Below, piece by piece: positions 16,433 through 23,998 of a stretch of DNA of 64,000 nucleotides; within the stretch, counting starts at the first letter, position 1; each line of letters starts with the position of its first letter. Below the pieces are notes generated by a model, which saw nothing but the letters and a program-made list of their open reading frames with translations, made no database searches and was not told the origin of the DNA. The DNA lies in the NCBI GenBank assembly GCA_963588595.1, contig CAVAIA010000054.1, positions 1 through 64,000 of the forward strand. The letters run 5' to 3'. The DNA comes from Phoenicibacter sp963588595 (GTDB lineage: Bacteria > Actinomycetota > Coriobacteriia > Coriobacteriales > Eggerthellaceae). Position numbers and translations under genes: made by a program.

Positions 16433-16448
16433 GTTAGCATATGCTAAC
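16433..16448. promoter_or_regulatory. DtxR/IdeR-like iron box, distal site
   Basis: GTTAGCATATGCTAAC is a perfect 16-bp palindrome sharing both arms with the proximal site. The pair on the same helix face fits two regulator dimers repressing feoAB when iron is plentiful. The regulator gene itself is not in the window. Confidence 0.72.
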
Positions 16449-16501
16449 TCAAAATGCAGAAGAAAATTAAAAAATTTTTTAATCTTTAAACTTTGAAGCG
16501 C

Positions 16502-18079
16502 TTAGAGAGTTATTTTGAATAGATTTTTAAGGTCAATGAGTTCTTTAAATTCCGAAAGAATGTCATCAGAGACCTCTTCGCCGACATTAACGAAGACTAA
16601 GGCTGTCTTATCGTCTGAAGACGTTGCAATTTGCATCGTTGATATATTGATGCCGTGGTTGCCTAAAATTGTTCCTATCTTTCCGCAAACGCCAGGCTGA
16701 TCATCATATTCGAAAACAAGCGCATGCTTTGATGGAGCAACGTCGATTTTATAGCCCATAATTGAGATGATTCTTGGCAGCTTATTTTCTCCAAACACTG
16801 TTGCCGCAAGTTCGATCTCGTCTGCCTCTATCCGAATTCCTGCAGCGTATTCGCCTGCAACTTCTGTGTTTGTGCAACTTATGTCAACGCCGTGCCTTGC
16901 TCCCAAGCTCTTTGCCTCAAGCATAGTTTGAACTTGAGAGTGTTTCGATTCGAGCATTCCTTCCAAAACGCTTGCAACAAGGGAAGTTGGGTTTAGCTCA
17001 GCAAGGTTGCCCATCATTTGAACTTTAACATTCCTTGGAACGCTTCCGTTAATTTGGTGGATGAGGCGTCCCATCATGTTAGCTGCCGGCAAAAATGGAG
17101 CGATGCGTCGAGACATCTCGCTTTGAGTGTTTGTTGCTGACAATGCAGTTGGAACGAGCGATCCTTCAAGCCCTGCCCAAACGTAGTCTGCAATTTGCAT
17201 TCCGCTTCTGACTTGAGCTTCCTTTGTCAAAGCTGAAATGTGTGGCGTTATAATCGCATTTTCAAGTTCGTGGAGAGGTGAATTTTCGCAAGGCTCATCG
17301 TCAAAAACATCAACACCGCAAGACGCAATTTTTCTAGCTGCAACGAAATCGGCGAGAGAATCCATGTCGAGAATCGCAGGTCTTGAGGTGTTTATCAAAA
17401 TGGCGCCTGTTTTAAAGTTAGCAAAATCTTCCGGTCCAAACATTCCTCTCGTTGTTGATGTGACGGGAAGATGGATTGAAACAAAATCCGCTTGCTTCAA
17501 TATTTCCTCTTTGCTGTTAATTAAAGTGACGGAAAGTTGCGTTGCGCGCTCTGGATTGCAATATGGGTCATAGGCTAAAACCCTCATTCCAAATGCTGCT
17601 GCGCGCTCAGCGACCATAGAGCCAACTCTTCCAAGCCCGAAGAGTGCAAGCGTTTTTGCATATAACTCAACGCCCAAAAAGTTGTTTCTGTTCCATTTGT
17701 GAGCGTGCATCGTTTGATTCGCTTGAGGGACTTTTCTTGCACAAGAAAGCATCAGAGCGAAGGTGTGTTCTGCTGCAGAAACTATGTTTGAGGTGGGCGC
17801 GTTGCAAACAATGATGTCTAGCTCGTTTGCCGTTTCTAAGTCTATGTTGTCAACAGTGACCCCCGCTCTTCCAACAACCCTTAGTTTTTTTCCTGCCTTT
17901 AGAAGTTTTTCGTCAACGAGAGTGGCGCTCCTTACGATTAAGGCATCATATTCAGGAATTATTGCGCAAAGTTGATCGGTTGTTAGCCCCAACTTTTCGT
18001 CAACAACATAGCCTTTTGATTCTAGGGCAGCAATTCCTTCATCTGCGATTTTTTCTGTCACTAAAATTTTAGTTGGCAT
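16502..18079 (-). CDS. serA: D-3-phosphoglycerate dehydrogenase, long form
   Basis: First enzyme of serine synthesis, oxidising 3-phosphoglycerate with NAD+. 525 residues from ATG 18079, which has GAGAAGG 7 bases upstream; an in-frame TTG two codons earlier is too close to that site. Visible parts: NAD-binding GLGRVGSMV, D-isomer dehydrogenase catalytic region ending with a His in ITPHISALT, an intervening (ASB) domain around 320-450, and a C-terminal ACT domain (HALVFEYDDQPGVCGKIGTIL) that usually senses serine. It follows serC by 56 bases on the same strand. Confidence 0.96.
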   Translation of the reverse strand: MPTKILVTEKIADEGIAALESKGYVVDEKLGLTTDQLCAIIPEYDALIVRSATLVDEKLLKAGKKLRVVGRAGVTVDNIDLETANELDIIVCNAPTSNIVSAAEHTFALMLSCARKVPQANQTMHAHKWNRNNFLGVELYAKTLALFGLGRVGSMVAERAAAFGMRVLAYDPYCNPERATQLSVTLINSKEEILKQADFVSIHLPVTSTTRGMFGPEDFANFKTGAILINTSRPAILDMDSLADFVAARKIASCGVDVFDDEPCENSPLHELENAIITPHISALTKEAQVRSGMQIADYVWAGLEGSLVPTALSATNTQSEMSRRIAPFLPAANMMGRLIHQINGSVPRNVKVQMMGNLAELNPTSLVASVLEGMLESKHSQVQTMLEAKSLGARHGVDISCTNTEVAGEYAAGIRIEADEIELAATVFGENKLPRIISIMGYKIDVAPSKHALVFEYDDQPGVCGKIGTILGNHGINISTMQIATSSDDKTALVFVNVGEEVSDDILSEFKELIDLKNLFKITL

Positions 18080-18135
18080 GCTCAAGCCTTCTCTCTCGTT
18101 CTTTTTAACTTTAGTTAGCTTTGTTTAAAAAACAA

Positions 18136-19218
18136 TTAGGCGTTATCTTTCTCAAACTTCTCCATAAATGAAACAAGTTTGTCAACGCCCTCTGGTGGCA
18201 TAGCGTTGTAGATGCTAGCTCTCATGCCTCCAACGCTTCTATGACCTTTCAACGACTTCAATCCTGCCTCAGTTGCCTCTGAAATGAATTTTGCATCAAG
18301 ATCAGCATCTCCTGTCACAAATGGAACATTCATGATGGAGCGGCTTGACGGCTCAACCGTTGAGTTAAACATTTTTGAAGAATCTAGGAAGTCATATAAC
18401 TTTTTTGCCTTCTTTTCATTTTGCTCATGCATCGCATCGAGCCCGCCAAGTTCTTTTAGCCATTTAAAGGTTAGTCCACACATATAAATTCCCCAGCAAT
18501 TTGGAGTGTTCATCAAGCTATTCGCATCCGAGTTCTTTTTGTAGTTGAGAATCGAAGGAGTTCCAGGAAGGATGTCTTCTGTGATCAAGTCTTCGCGGAT
18601 TATGACTATTGCAAGTCCCGCTGGTCCTATGTTCTTTTGAACGCCTCCATAGATAACGCCATATTTTTTGACGTCGTGCTTCTCGCTTAAGAACATCGAT
18701 GAAACGTCACTCACAAGCGGAAGATCCCCTGTGTTTGGCAACTTTGGATATTTAGCGCCATAAACTGTTTCATTTTCGCAAATGTAGACATAGTCTGAAT
18801 CTTCGTTAAATTTGAGGCTGTCGATGTCAGGGATTTTTGTGAAGTTGACGTCTTCAGAACTTGCAACAACATTAACCTCACCAAAGAGTTTTGCCTCTCC
18901 AGATGCCTTTTTTGACCAATTTCCTGTGACGATGTAGTCCGCTTTTTTGTTCTTCATCAAGTTCATAGGGACCGCAGCGAATTGACCCGTTGCACCTCCT
19001 TGCATGAAGATAACGCGATAGTTGGCAGGAATGTCTAAAAGCTCGCGAAGATCAGCTTCAGCTGTCTCGATGATTTCAGCGAAGTCTTTTGAGCGATGGC
19101 TCATCTCCATAACAGACATCCCGCATCCATGATAATCAACCAAGTCTTTTTGAGCACTCTCCAAAACTTCGAGGGGGAGAGTTGCAGGTCCTGCAGAAAA
19201 GTTGTAAACGCGTGTCAT
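18136..19218 (-). CDS. serC: Phosphoserine aminotransferase
   Basis: PLP enzyme converting 3-phosphohydroxypyruvate to phosphoserine, the step after SerA. 360 residues, normal length. YNFSAGPATLP at the start, MSHRSKDF, MQGGATGQF for phosphate contact, and GGVQKNIGPAG containing the PLP lysine are all present, and the end RASIYNAMP is typical. GAAAGGA precedes the ATG. With serA it forms a two-gene serine operon; the phosphatase SerB is not in the window. Confidence 0.96.
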   Translation of the reverse strand: MTRVYNFSAGPATLPLEVLESAQKDLVDYHGCGMSVMEMSHRSKDFAEIIETAEADLRELLDIPANYRVIFMQGGATGQFAAVPMNLMKNKKADYIVTGNWSKKASGEAKLFGEVNVVASSEDVNFTKIPDIDSLKFNEDSDYVYICENETVYGAKYPKLPNTGDLPLVSDVSSMFLSEKHDVKKYGVIYGGVQKNIGPAGLAIVIIREDLITEDILPGTPSILNYKKNSDANSLMNTPNCWGIYMCGLTFKWLKELGGLDAMHEQNEKKAKKLYDFLDSSKMFNSTVEPSSRSIMNVPFVTGDADLDAKFISEATEAGLKSLKGHRSVGGMRASIYNAMPPEGVDKLVSFMEKFEKDNA

Positions 19219-19305
19219 TTTTATTCCTTTCTCTAAAAAAGAGCTAAATAGGTGAAAAATTGTTAATTAAAGTTTATAGCAACAGAAGGTTTAATTTTTA
19301 GAATT

Positions 19306-20181
19306 CTATCCATTTGCGAGCAAAAAACGGTTTTTGCCACATAAATCATTTTTGATCGCCACGTTTTTAAAGCCTTGTTCAATTGCGTATTGTTTTGCTT
19401 TTTGCATATGCTCTTCGAACAATTCAACTATTAAAAGACCATTTGGCTCAATTAAGTGTTTTGCCGACTCAACTAACGATTTGAAAACGTCTAGACCATC
19501 CTTTCCACCATTAAGTGCGGTCGCAGGCTCCCAAAGTTTAACTTCGTCATCGAGATCCTCATAAACGCCTGTTGGGACGTAAGGAGGGTTTGAGGCGATA
19601 ACATTAAATAAGTTTCTGGAATGTTGATAGTAGTCAAATTTGTCAAGGCAATTTGAAACTTCGAAATCAATTTTGTCAAGGACGTCGTTGTCTTTTGCAT
19701 TAGTCTTTGCGACTTCTATCGCGTCTTTTGATATGTCAGTTGCATAAACGTGGCAATTTTTAATTTCTTTTGCGCAAGAAATAGCGATGCATCCGCTTCC
19801 AGTCCCTATGTCTGCTATTAAAGGTTCATCAATCTTTTGTTCTTTGACGTAATAGGAGATGAAGTCAACCATCAATTCTGTTTCTGGGCGAGGAATCAAA
19901 ACGGATTTGTTGACCTTTAGGTCTAGATATCTAAAGGGTGCATGACCGAGCGCATATTGAACAGGCATTCCTTGGATAATTTTGTCAGATATTGAGTCGA
20001 GCTCATCGCACTCACTTTGTGATATCCTTCTTTGCTTTAAAAGGAGGGAGGCGCAAGGCTCTTTTAGAACATCGCTTAACACGAGGTGAACGACATTTTT
20101 TGCGTTGGCAACTCCCGCTTCACTATAAACACTAATCAGATAGTTTTCAACGTCAATTATGTGAGGGGGAGACATTTGCAT
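19306..20181 (-). CDS. prmC: Release factor glutamine methyltransferase PrmC
   Basis: N5-glutamine methyltransferase (HemK family) that methylates the GGQ glutamine of release factors. 291 residues: N-terminal helical domain (1-80), SAM-binding IADIGTGSGCIAISCAKE, and catalytic NPPYVP. Its substrate PrfA is encoded immediately upstream with a 12-base gap, a conserved pairing. An alternative start is the ATG two codons later. Confidence 0.95.
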   Translation of the reverse strand: MQMSPPHIIDVENYLISVYSEAGVANAKNVVHLVLSDVLKEPCASLLLKQRRISQSECDELDSISDKIIQGMPVQYALGHAPFRYLDLKVNKSVLIPRPETELMVDFISYYVKEQKIDEPLIADIGTGSGCIAISCAKEIKNCHVYATDISKDAIEVAKTNAKDNDVLDKIDFEVSNCLDKFDYYQHSRNLFNVIASNPPYVPTGVYEDLDDEVKLWEPATALNGGKDGLDVFKSLVESAKHLIEPNGLLIVELFEEHMQKAKQYAIEQGFKNVAIKNDLCGKNRFLLANG

Positions 20182-20193
20182 GAGAAGAGGAGT

Positions 20194-21267
20194 TTAAACT
20201 GCTTCCTCGAGTTTTTGCGCACGATCTGCAGCTTGAAGCGCATTTATCATGTCAATAAGCTTGTCCCCAAGAAGAACACCGTTATAAGTCATAGAGACGC
20301 CAATTCTGTGGTCTGTAACCCTGTCTTGAGGACCGTTGTAGGTTCTTATCTTTTCTGCACGATCTCCGCTTCCAATTTGAGCTAGCCTTTTTGCGCCTTC
20401 TTCTGCTTGTTGGTCAGCTAGCATTTTTTCATAAAGCCTTGCTCTAAGGACGCTCATCGCTGCAATTTTATTTTGCAATTGCGATTTTTGGTCTTGCGAT
20501 TGAACAACTAGTCCAGTCGGTAAGTGAGTTATCCTAACAGCTGAGTCGGTTGTGTTTACGCATTGACCGCCAGGACCGCCTGCTCTAAACACGTCGATTC
20601 TAAGGTCTCCTTCGTTGATTTCCACCTCAACTTCATCGGCTTCAGGCAAAACTGCAACAGTTGCAGTTGATGTGTGGATTCTGCCTTGGCTTTCCGTTTT
20701 TGGGACTCGTTGGACTCTATGAACACCACTTTCAAATTTCATGAGCGAATAAACGTAGTTTCCCTTAACTTTGAACTGTATTTCCTTAAAGCCTCCAACT
20801 TCGCTTGCAGAAACGTCCATGTTCTCAATTTTCCAACCTTGATCGCCGCAAAAACGTTCATACATCTTATAAAGGTCGCCTGCAAAAATTGCAGCTTCAT
20901 CTCCTCCAGCAGCAGCGCGAATCTCAACTATGATATCTTTTTCGTCTGCTGGATCCTCAGGAATGAGAAGAAACTTTATCTTTTCTTCGAGTTCAGGGAG
21001 CTCAGGCTCTATCCTGGCAATTTCTTCTGCAGCAAACTCCTTCATCTCAGAATCGCTTTGCATTTCTTTTGCATCTTTAAGATCGTTTGAAAGCTTCACG
21101 TATTTTTTAGCGAGAGTTGCAAGTTCGCCTTGATGAGAATATTCCTTTGCGAGGCGGTTATATTCCTTTGTGTCAGCGATAACGGTCGGATCTGCCATTT
21201 TTTTCTCAAGGTCGGAATATGCCTCAAGAAAATCGCACATTTTATTTTTTAATTCAACGTCTGCCAT
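20194..21267 (-). CDS. prfA: Peptide chain release factor 1
   Basis: Class I release factor reading UAA/UAG. 357 residues. The GGQ loop is GGPGGQCVNTTDSAVRITHLPTG; the anticodon-like tripeptide region lies in the stretch around QRVPKTESQGRIHTSTATVAVLP, which is characteristic of RF1. It lies 24 bases after thrS and 12 before prmC in one operon. Confidence 0.97.
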   Translation of the reverse strand: MADVELKNKMCDFLEAYSDLEKKMADPTVIADTKEYNRLAKEYSHQGELATLAKKYVKLSNDLKDAKEMQSDSEMKEFAAEEIARIEPELPELEEKIKFLLIPEDPADEKDIIVEIRAAAGGDEAAIFAGDLYKMYERFCGDQGWKIENMDVSASEVGGFKEIQFKVKGNYVYSLMKFESGVHRVQRVPKTESQGRIHTSTATVAVLPEADEVEVEINEGDLRIDVFRAGGPGGQCVNTTDSAVRITHLPTGLVVQSQDQKSQLQNKIAAMSVLRARLYEKMLADQQAEEGAKRLAQIGSGDRAEKIRTYNGPQDRVTDHRIGVSMTYNGVLLGDKLIDMINALQAADRAQKLEEAV

Positions 21268-21291
21268 TTTGATTATTAAATTGAAGTTAGT

Positions 21292-23208
21292 CTAAAGTTG
21301 AGAGTCTTTTATTATGTCGATGAGTTTTTGTTGATCCCATGTTCCAAGATCGCCTTTTGAGCGTTCTCTCACAGAAATCGTTGAATTTTCGATTTCCTTG
21401 TCGCCGATGACGACCATGTAAGGGATTTTTTCAGCTTGAGCTTTAGCAATTTTTACTTTCATCGGTTCGTTTTCCTCGAAGTATTCAACTCTTCCTCCGA
21501 CTTTGGTGATCTTTTCACCGAAGTCTTTCGCCGCTTCTTTATGGCGGTCGGTTATAGGAATAATTGCGACTTGAACAGGAGCGAGCCAAAGTGGAAAAGC
21601 CCCTGCGTAATGTTCGATTAGGATTCCTAAGAATCTCTCGATCGACCCAAAGATTGCTCGATGAAGCATCCAAGGTCTGGCTTCTGAGTTGTCAGAATCG
21701 CGGTAAGTCAAATCGAAACGTTCCGGCATATTAAAGTCAACTTGAACAGTTGAACATTGCCAAGTTCTTGACAGAGCATCCTTCACTTTTATGTCTATTT
21801 TTGGCCCATAAAATGCGCCATCACCCTCGTTAATGTCATATGCTAAGTTGTGGCGCGCGCAAGCTTCCTTTAAGGCATTAGTTGCATGCTCCCACATATC
21901 GTCTGTTCCGATAGATTTTTCTGGTCTAGTCGAAATTTCAGCTTCATATTCAAACCCAAAGGTAGTCATAATGTGATCCACAAGATCTAGTATGGCAACC
22001 ACTTCATCTACAACTTGATCACGTGTACAAAAGACATGTGCGTCATCTTGCGTAAATCCGCGTGCACGCAAAAGCCCATGGACAACTCCACTCATTTCAT
22101 GGCGGTAAACGGTTCCGAACTCAAAATAGCGAAGTGGCAAATCACGATAGGAATGCAAGTTTGCCCTGTATAACATAACGTGCCCAGGGCAATTCATCGG
22201 CTTTACAGCATATTCAACTAAGTTCGGATCCTCGTCCGTTCCTTCGTTGATGTTGAAAAAATACATGTTCTCTTTATAAAATCCATAATGTCCTGAGGTC
22301 TTCCAAACATCCGCGTTAAAGACATGAGGAGTGATAACTTCCTCATATCCTCGCTTGTAAAGATCGCGACGAAGCCATTCTTGCATAATGCGAATGACTC
22401 TAGCCCCCTTAGGAAGATAGAGAGGTAATCCCGCTCCCGCAAGAGGATCCATAGAATAGATGCCAAGCTCCTTGCCAAGTTTCCTGTGGTCGCGCTTTTT
22501 CGCTTCTTCGATCATTTCAAGATAGGAATCTAAATCCTTTTTTTTAAAGAATGCAGTTCCATAAATTCTTGTTAGCATCTCGTTGTTCGAGTCGCCCTTC
22601 CAATAGGCTCCAGCGACTTTAGTTAACTTGAATGCGCCAATTCTTCCTGCGCGGTCAACGTGCGGCCCTCCGCAAAGGTCAACGAAATCGCCATGGCGCC
22701 TTATCATAATAGGTTCATTTTTGTCCAAGTCATCAATATGCTCAGCCTTTAACCTTTGATCTTTAAATATTTCTTTTGCTTCATCGTAGCTAACGATTTC
22801 ACGGATAAACGGTTCATCCTTCTTTATGATCTCTTTCATCTTTGCTTCAATTTTTTCGAAGTCTTCAATTCCAACTTGCTCAGGAATTGCGAAATCATAG
22901 AAAAAACCATCATCCGTTTGAGGGCCAAACCCGATTTGCGTTCCAGGATATAAAGTTTGGACAGCTTCTGCGAGAACATGAGCGCAAGAATGACGCAAAA
23001 TTGGCAAAGCCTCATCGCTTTTTTCTGTTATAAGTTCAACTGAGTCTGAATCATGAACTTTATCAACGAGGTCAGCGAGTTTTCCATTTAGCTTTCCGCA
23101 AATTGAAGCTCTTGCTAGACCCTCGCTTATTGACTTTGCAACATCAAAAATTGTTGAGTTATCCTCAACTTCTTTCTTTGATCCATCTGGTAGTTCTATC
23201 TCTATCAT
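21292..23208 (-). CDS. thrS: Threonyl-tRNA synthetase
   Basis: Class II aminoacyl-tRNA synthetase, 638 residues, full length: TGS domain (1-60), editing domain with HSCAHVLAEAVQ and DLCGGPHVDRAGRI, catalytic core with class II motif 2 (YRHEMSGVVHGLLRARGFTQDDAH) and motif 3 (PWMLHRAIFGSIERFLGILIEH), and a C-terminal anticodon-binding domain. No T-box leader is visible upstream of the operon. It starts 3 bases after the zinc-ribbon protein gene. Confidence 0.97.
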   Translation of the reverse strand: MIEIELPDGSKKEVEDNSTIFDVAKSISEGLARASICGKLNGKLADLVDKVHDSDSVELITEKSDEALPILRHSCAHVLAEAVQTLYPGTQIGFGPQTDDGFFYDFAIPEQVGIEDFEKIEAKMKEIIKKDEPFIREIVSYDEAKEIFKDQRLKAEHIDDLDKNEPIMIRRHGDFVDLCGGPHVDRAGRIGAFKLTKVAGAYWKGDSNNEMLTRIYGTAFFKKKDLDSYLEMIEEAKKRDHRKLGKELGIYSMDPLAGAGLPLYLPKGARVIRIMQEWLRRDLYKRGYEEVITPHVFNADVWKTSGHYGFYKENMYFFNINEGTDEDPNLVEYAVKPMNCPGHVMLYRANLHSYRDLPLRYFEFGTVYRHEMSGVVHGLLRARGFTQDDAHVFCTRDQVVDEVVAILDLVDHIMTTFGFEYEAEISTRPEKSIGTDDMWEHATNALKEACARHNLAYDINEGDGAFYGPKIDIKVKDALSRTWQCSTVQVDFNMPERFDLTYRDSDNSEARPWMLHRAIFGSIERFLGILIEHYAGAFPLWLAPVQVAIIPITDRHKEAAKDFGEKITKVGGRVEYFEENEPMKVKIAKAQAEKIPYMVVIGDKEIENSTISVRERSKGDLGTWDQQKLIDIIKDSQL

Positions 23209-23211
23209 TTT

Positions 23212-23889
23212 TTACCTTCTCGGCGTTGTCGTTTTATCATTTGCGTGAGATGAAGAGTGAGCAGTTGAAGAAGAAGATGCACCGCTTGAAGATAGGCTCC
23301 CTGCAGAACTTCCTTGAGACGCTTTTTCTTTGTTTGCTTCTGGCGCAGAATTTCTGCTCTTTGAAGTTCGAAGAGTTGATGACCTTCTGCCATTGTTCAT
23401 TTGGTTTCTTGGATTAGAAGACGCGCTTGGCGTGTGAATCGCTTGTTGGTGTGCTTGAGGATTGGTGTTTGGAGTTGCACAATATGGACAAACAGCCCAG
23501 CCTGGCTCCAATGGTTTTTCACAATGTGAGCAAAGGTTTCTTAGCTTTGTTTGGCAATTTGGGCATATAACGTAAGTGTCTTTTACAGGATAGCCGCAAG
23601 TTGCGCATTCTCCATATTTTAAAAGTTCACGTTGCTTTAGCGCGACTTCCATCTCTTGTTCGTCGCGATCCATCGCTAACATCGGCGGACGAAGAAGAAG
23701 ATAGGCAACAATTCCTGCGCCCGGGATAAGCGCGATTAGCATCCATTTAGCAGACGCAACGCCGCGCAAACGGGCATCTCTTCCAACCCAAACTATGCTA
23801 AGAGCATAAAGGGCAACTATTAGAAGGATGATTATTGTAAAAAGAAGCTGCATTTGCGGCGTCCACAGCTGCCTCATTATTTCGCTCAT
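23212..23889 (-). CDS. Zinc-ribbon membrane protein, function unknown
   Basis: 225 residues. Two hydrophobic segments at 14-34 and 45-66 (a PLDc_N-like hairpin: VGRDARLRGVASAKWMLIALIPGAGIVAYLLLRP), then a double zinc ribbon: CATCGYPVKDTYVICPNC and CSHCEKPLEPGWAVCPYC. The last 75 residues are low-complexity Ser/Ala/Asn/Thr. Such proteins occur next to thrS in related genomes as far as I recall, but their role is unknown. It is first in the thrS-prfA-prmC operon. Confidence 0.75.
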   Translation of the reverse strand: MSEIMRQLWTPQMQLLFTIIILLIVALYALSIVWVGRDARLRGVASAKWMLIALIPGAGIVAYLLLRPPMLAMDRDEQEMEVALKQRELLKYGECATCGYPVKDTYVICPNCQTKLRNLCSHCEKPLEPGWAVCPYCATPNTNPQAHQQAIHTPSASSNPRNQMNNGRRSSTLRTSKSRNSAPEANKEKASQGSSAGSLSSSGASSSSTAHSSSHANDKTTTPRR

Positions 23890-23935
23890 TTTTATACCTC
23901 GAATCTAACGTTTAGTCTTGTTTACACATTGTTTA

Positions 23936-23944
23936 ATAATACCA
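23936..23944 (-). promoter_or_regulatory. Extended -10 promoter for zinc-ribbon-thrS-prfA-prmC operon
   Basis: On the minus strand this reads TGGTATTAT, an extended -10 (TG-n-TATTAT), about 47 bases before the zinc-ribbon gene start. There is no good -35. The remainder of the 109-base gap holds nothing else I can recognise. Confidence 0.4.
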
Positions 23945-23998
23945 TATGAGAAAGTGATTAAACAGGCTCTCCTTGTCAATGGTGAGATTGGCGTGATG

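Noticed and set aside
16466..16483. 18-bp palindrome of only A and T between serA and the iron boxes
   Set aside because: Simple A-run/T-run symmetry is expected in AT-rich spacers; may aid termination of serA or act as an UP element but cannot be supported.
23890..23998. T-box or other riboswitch ahead of the thrS operon
   Set aside because: No T-box consensus and only about 109 bases in the gap.
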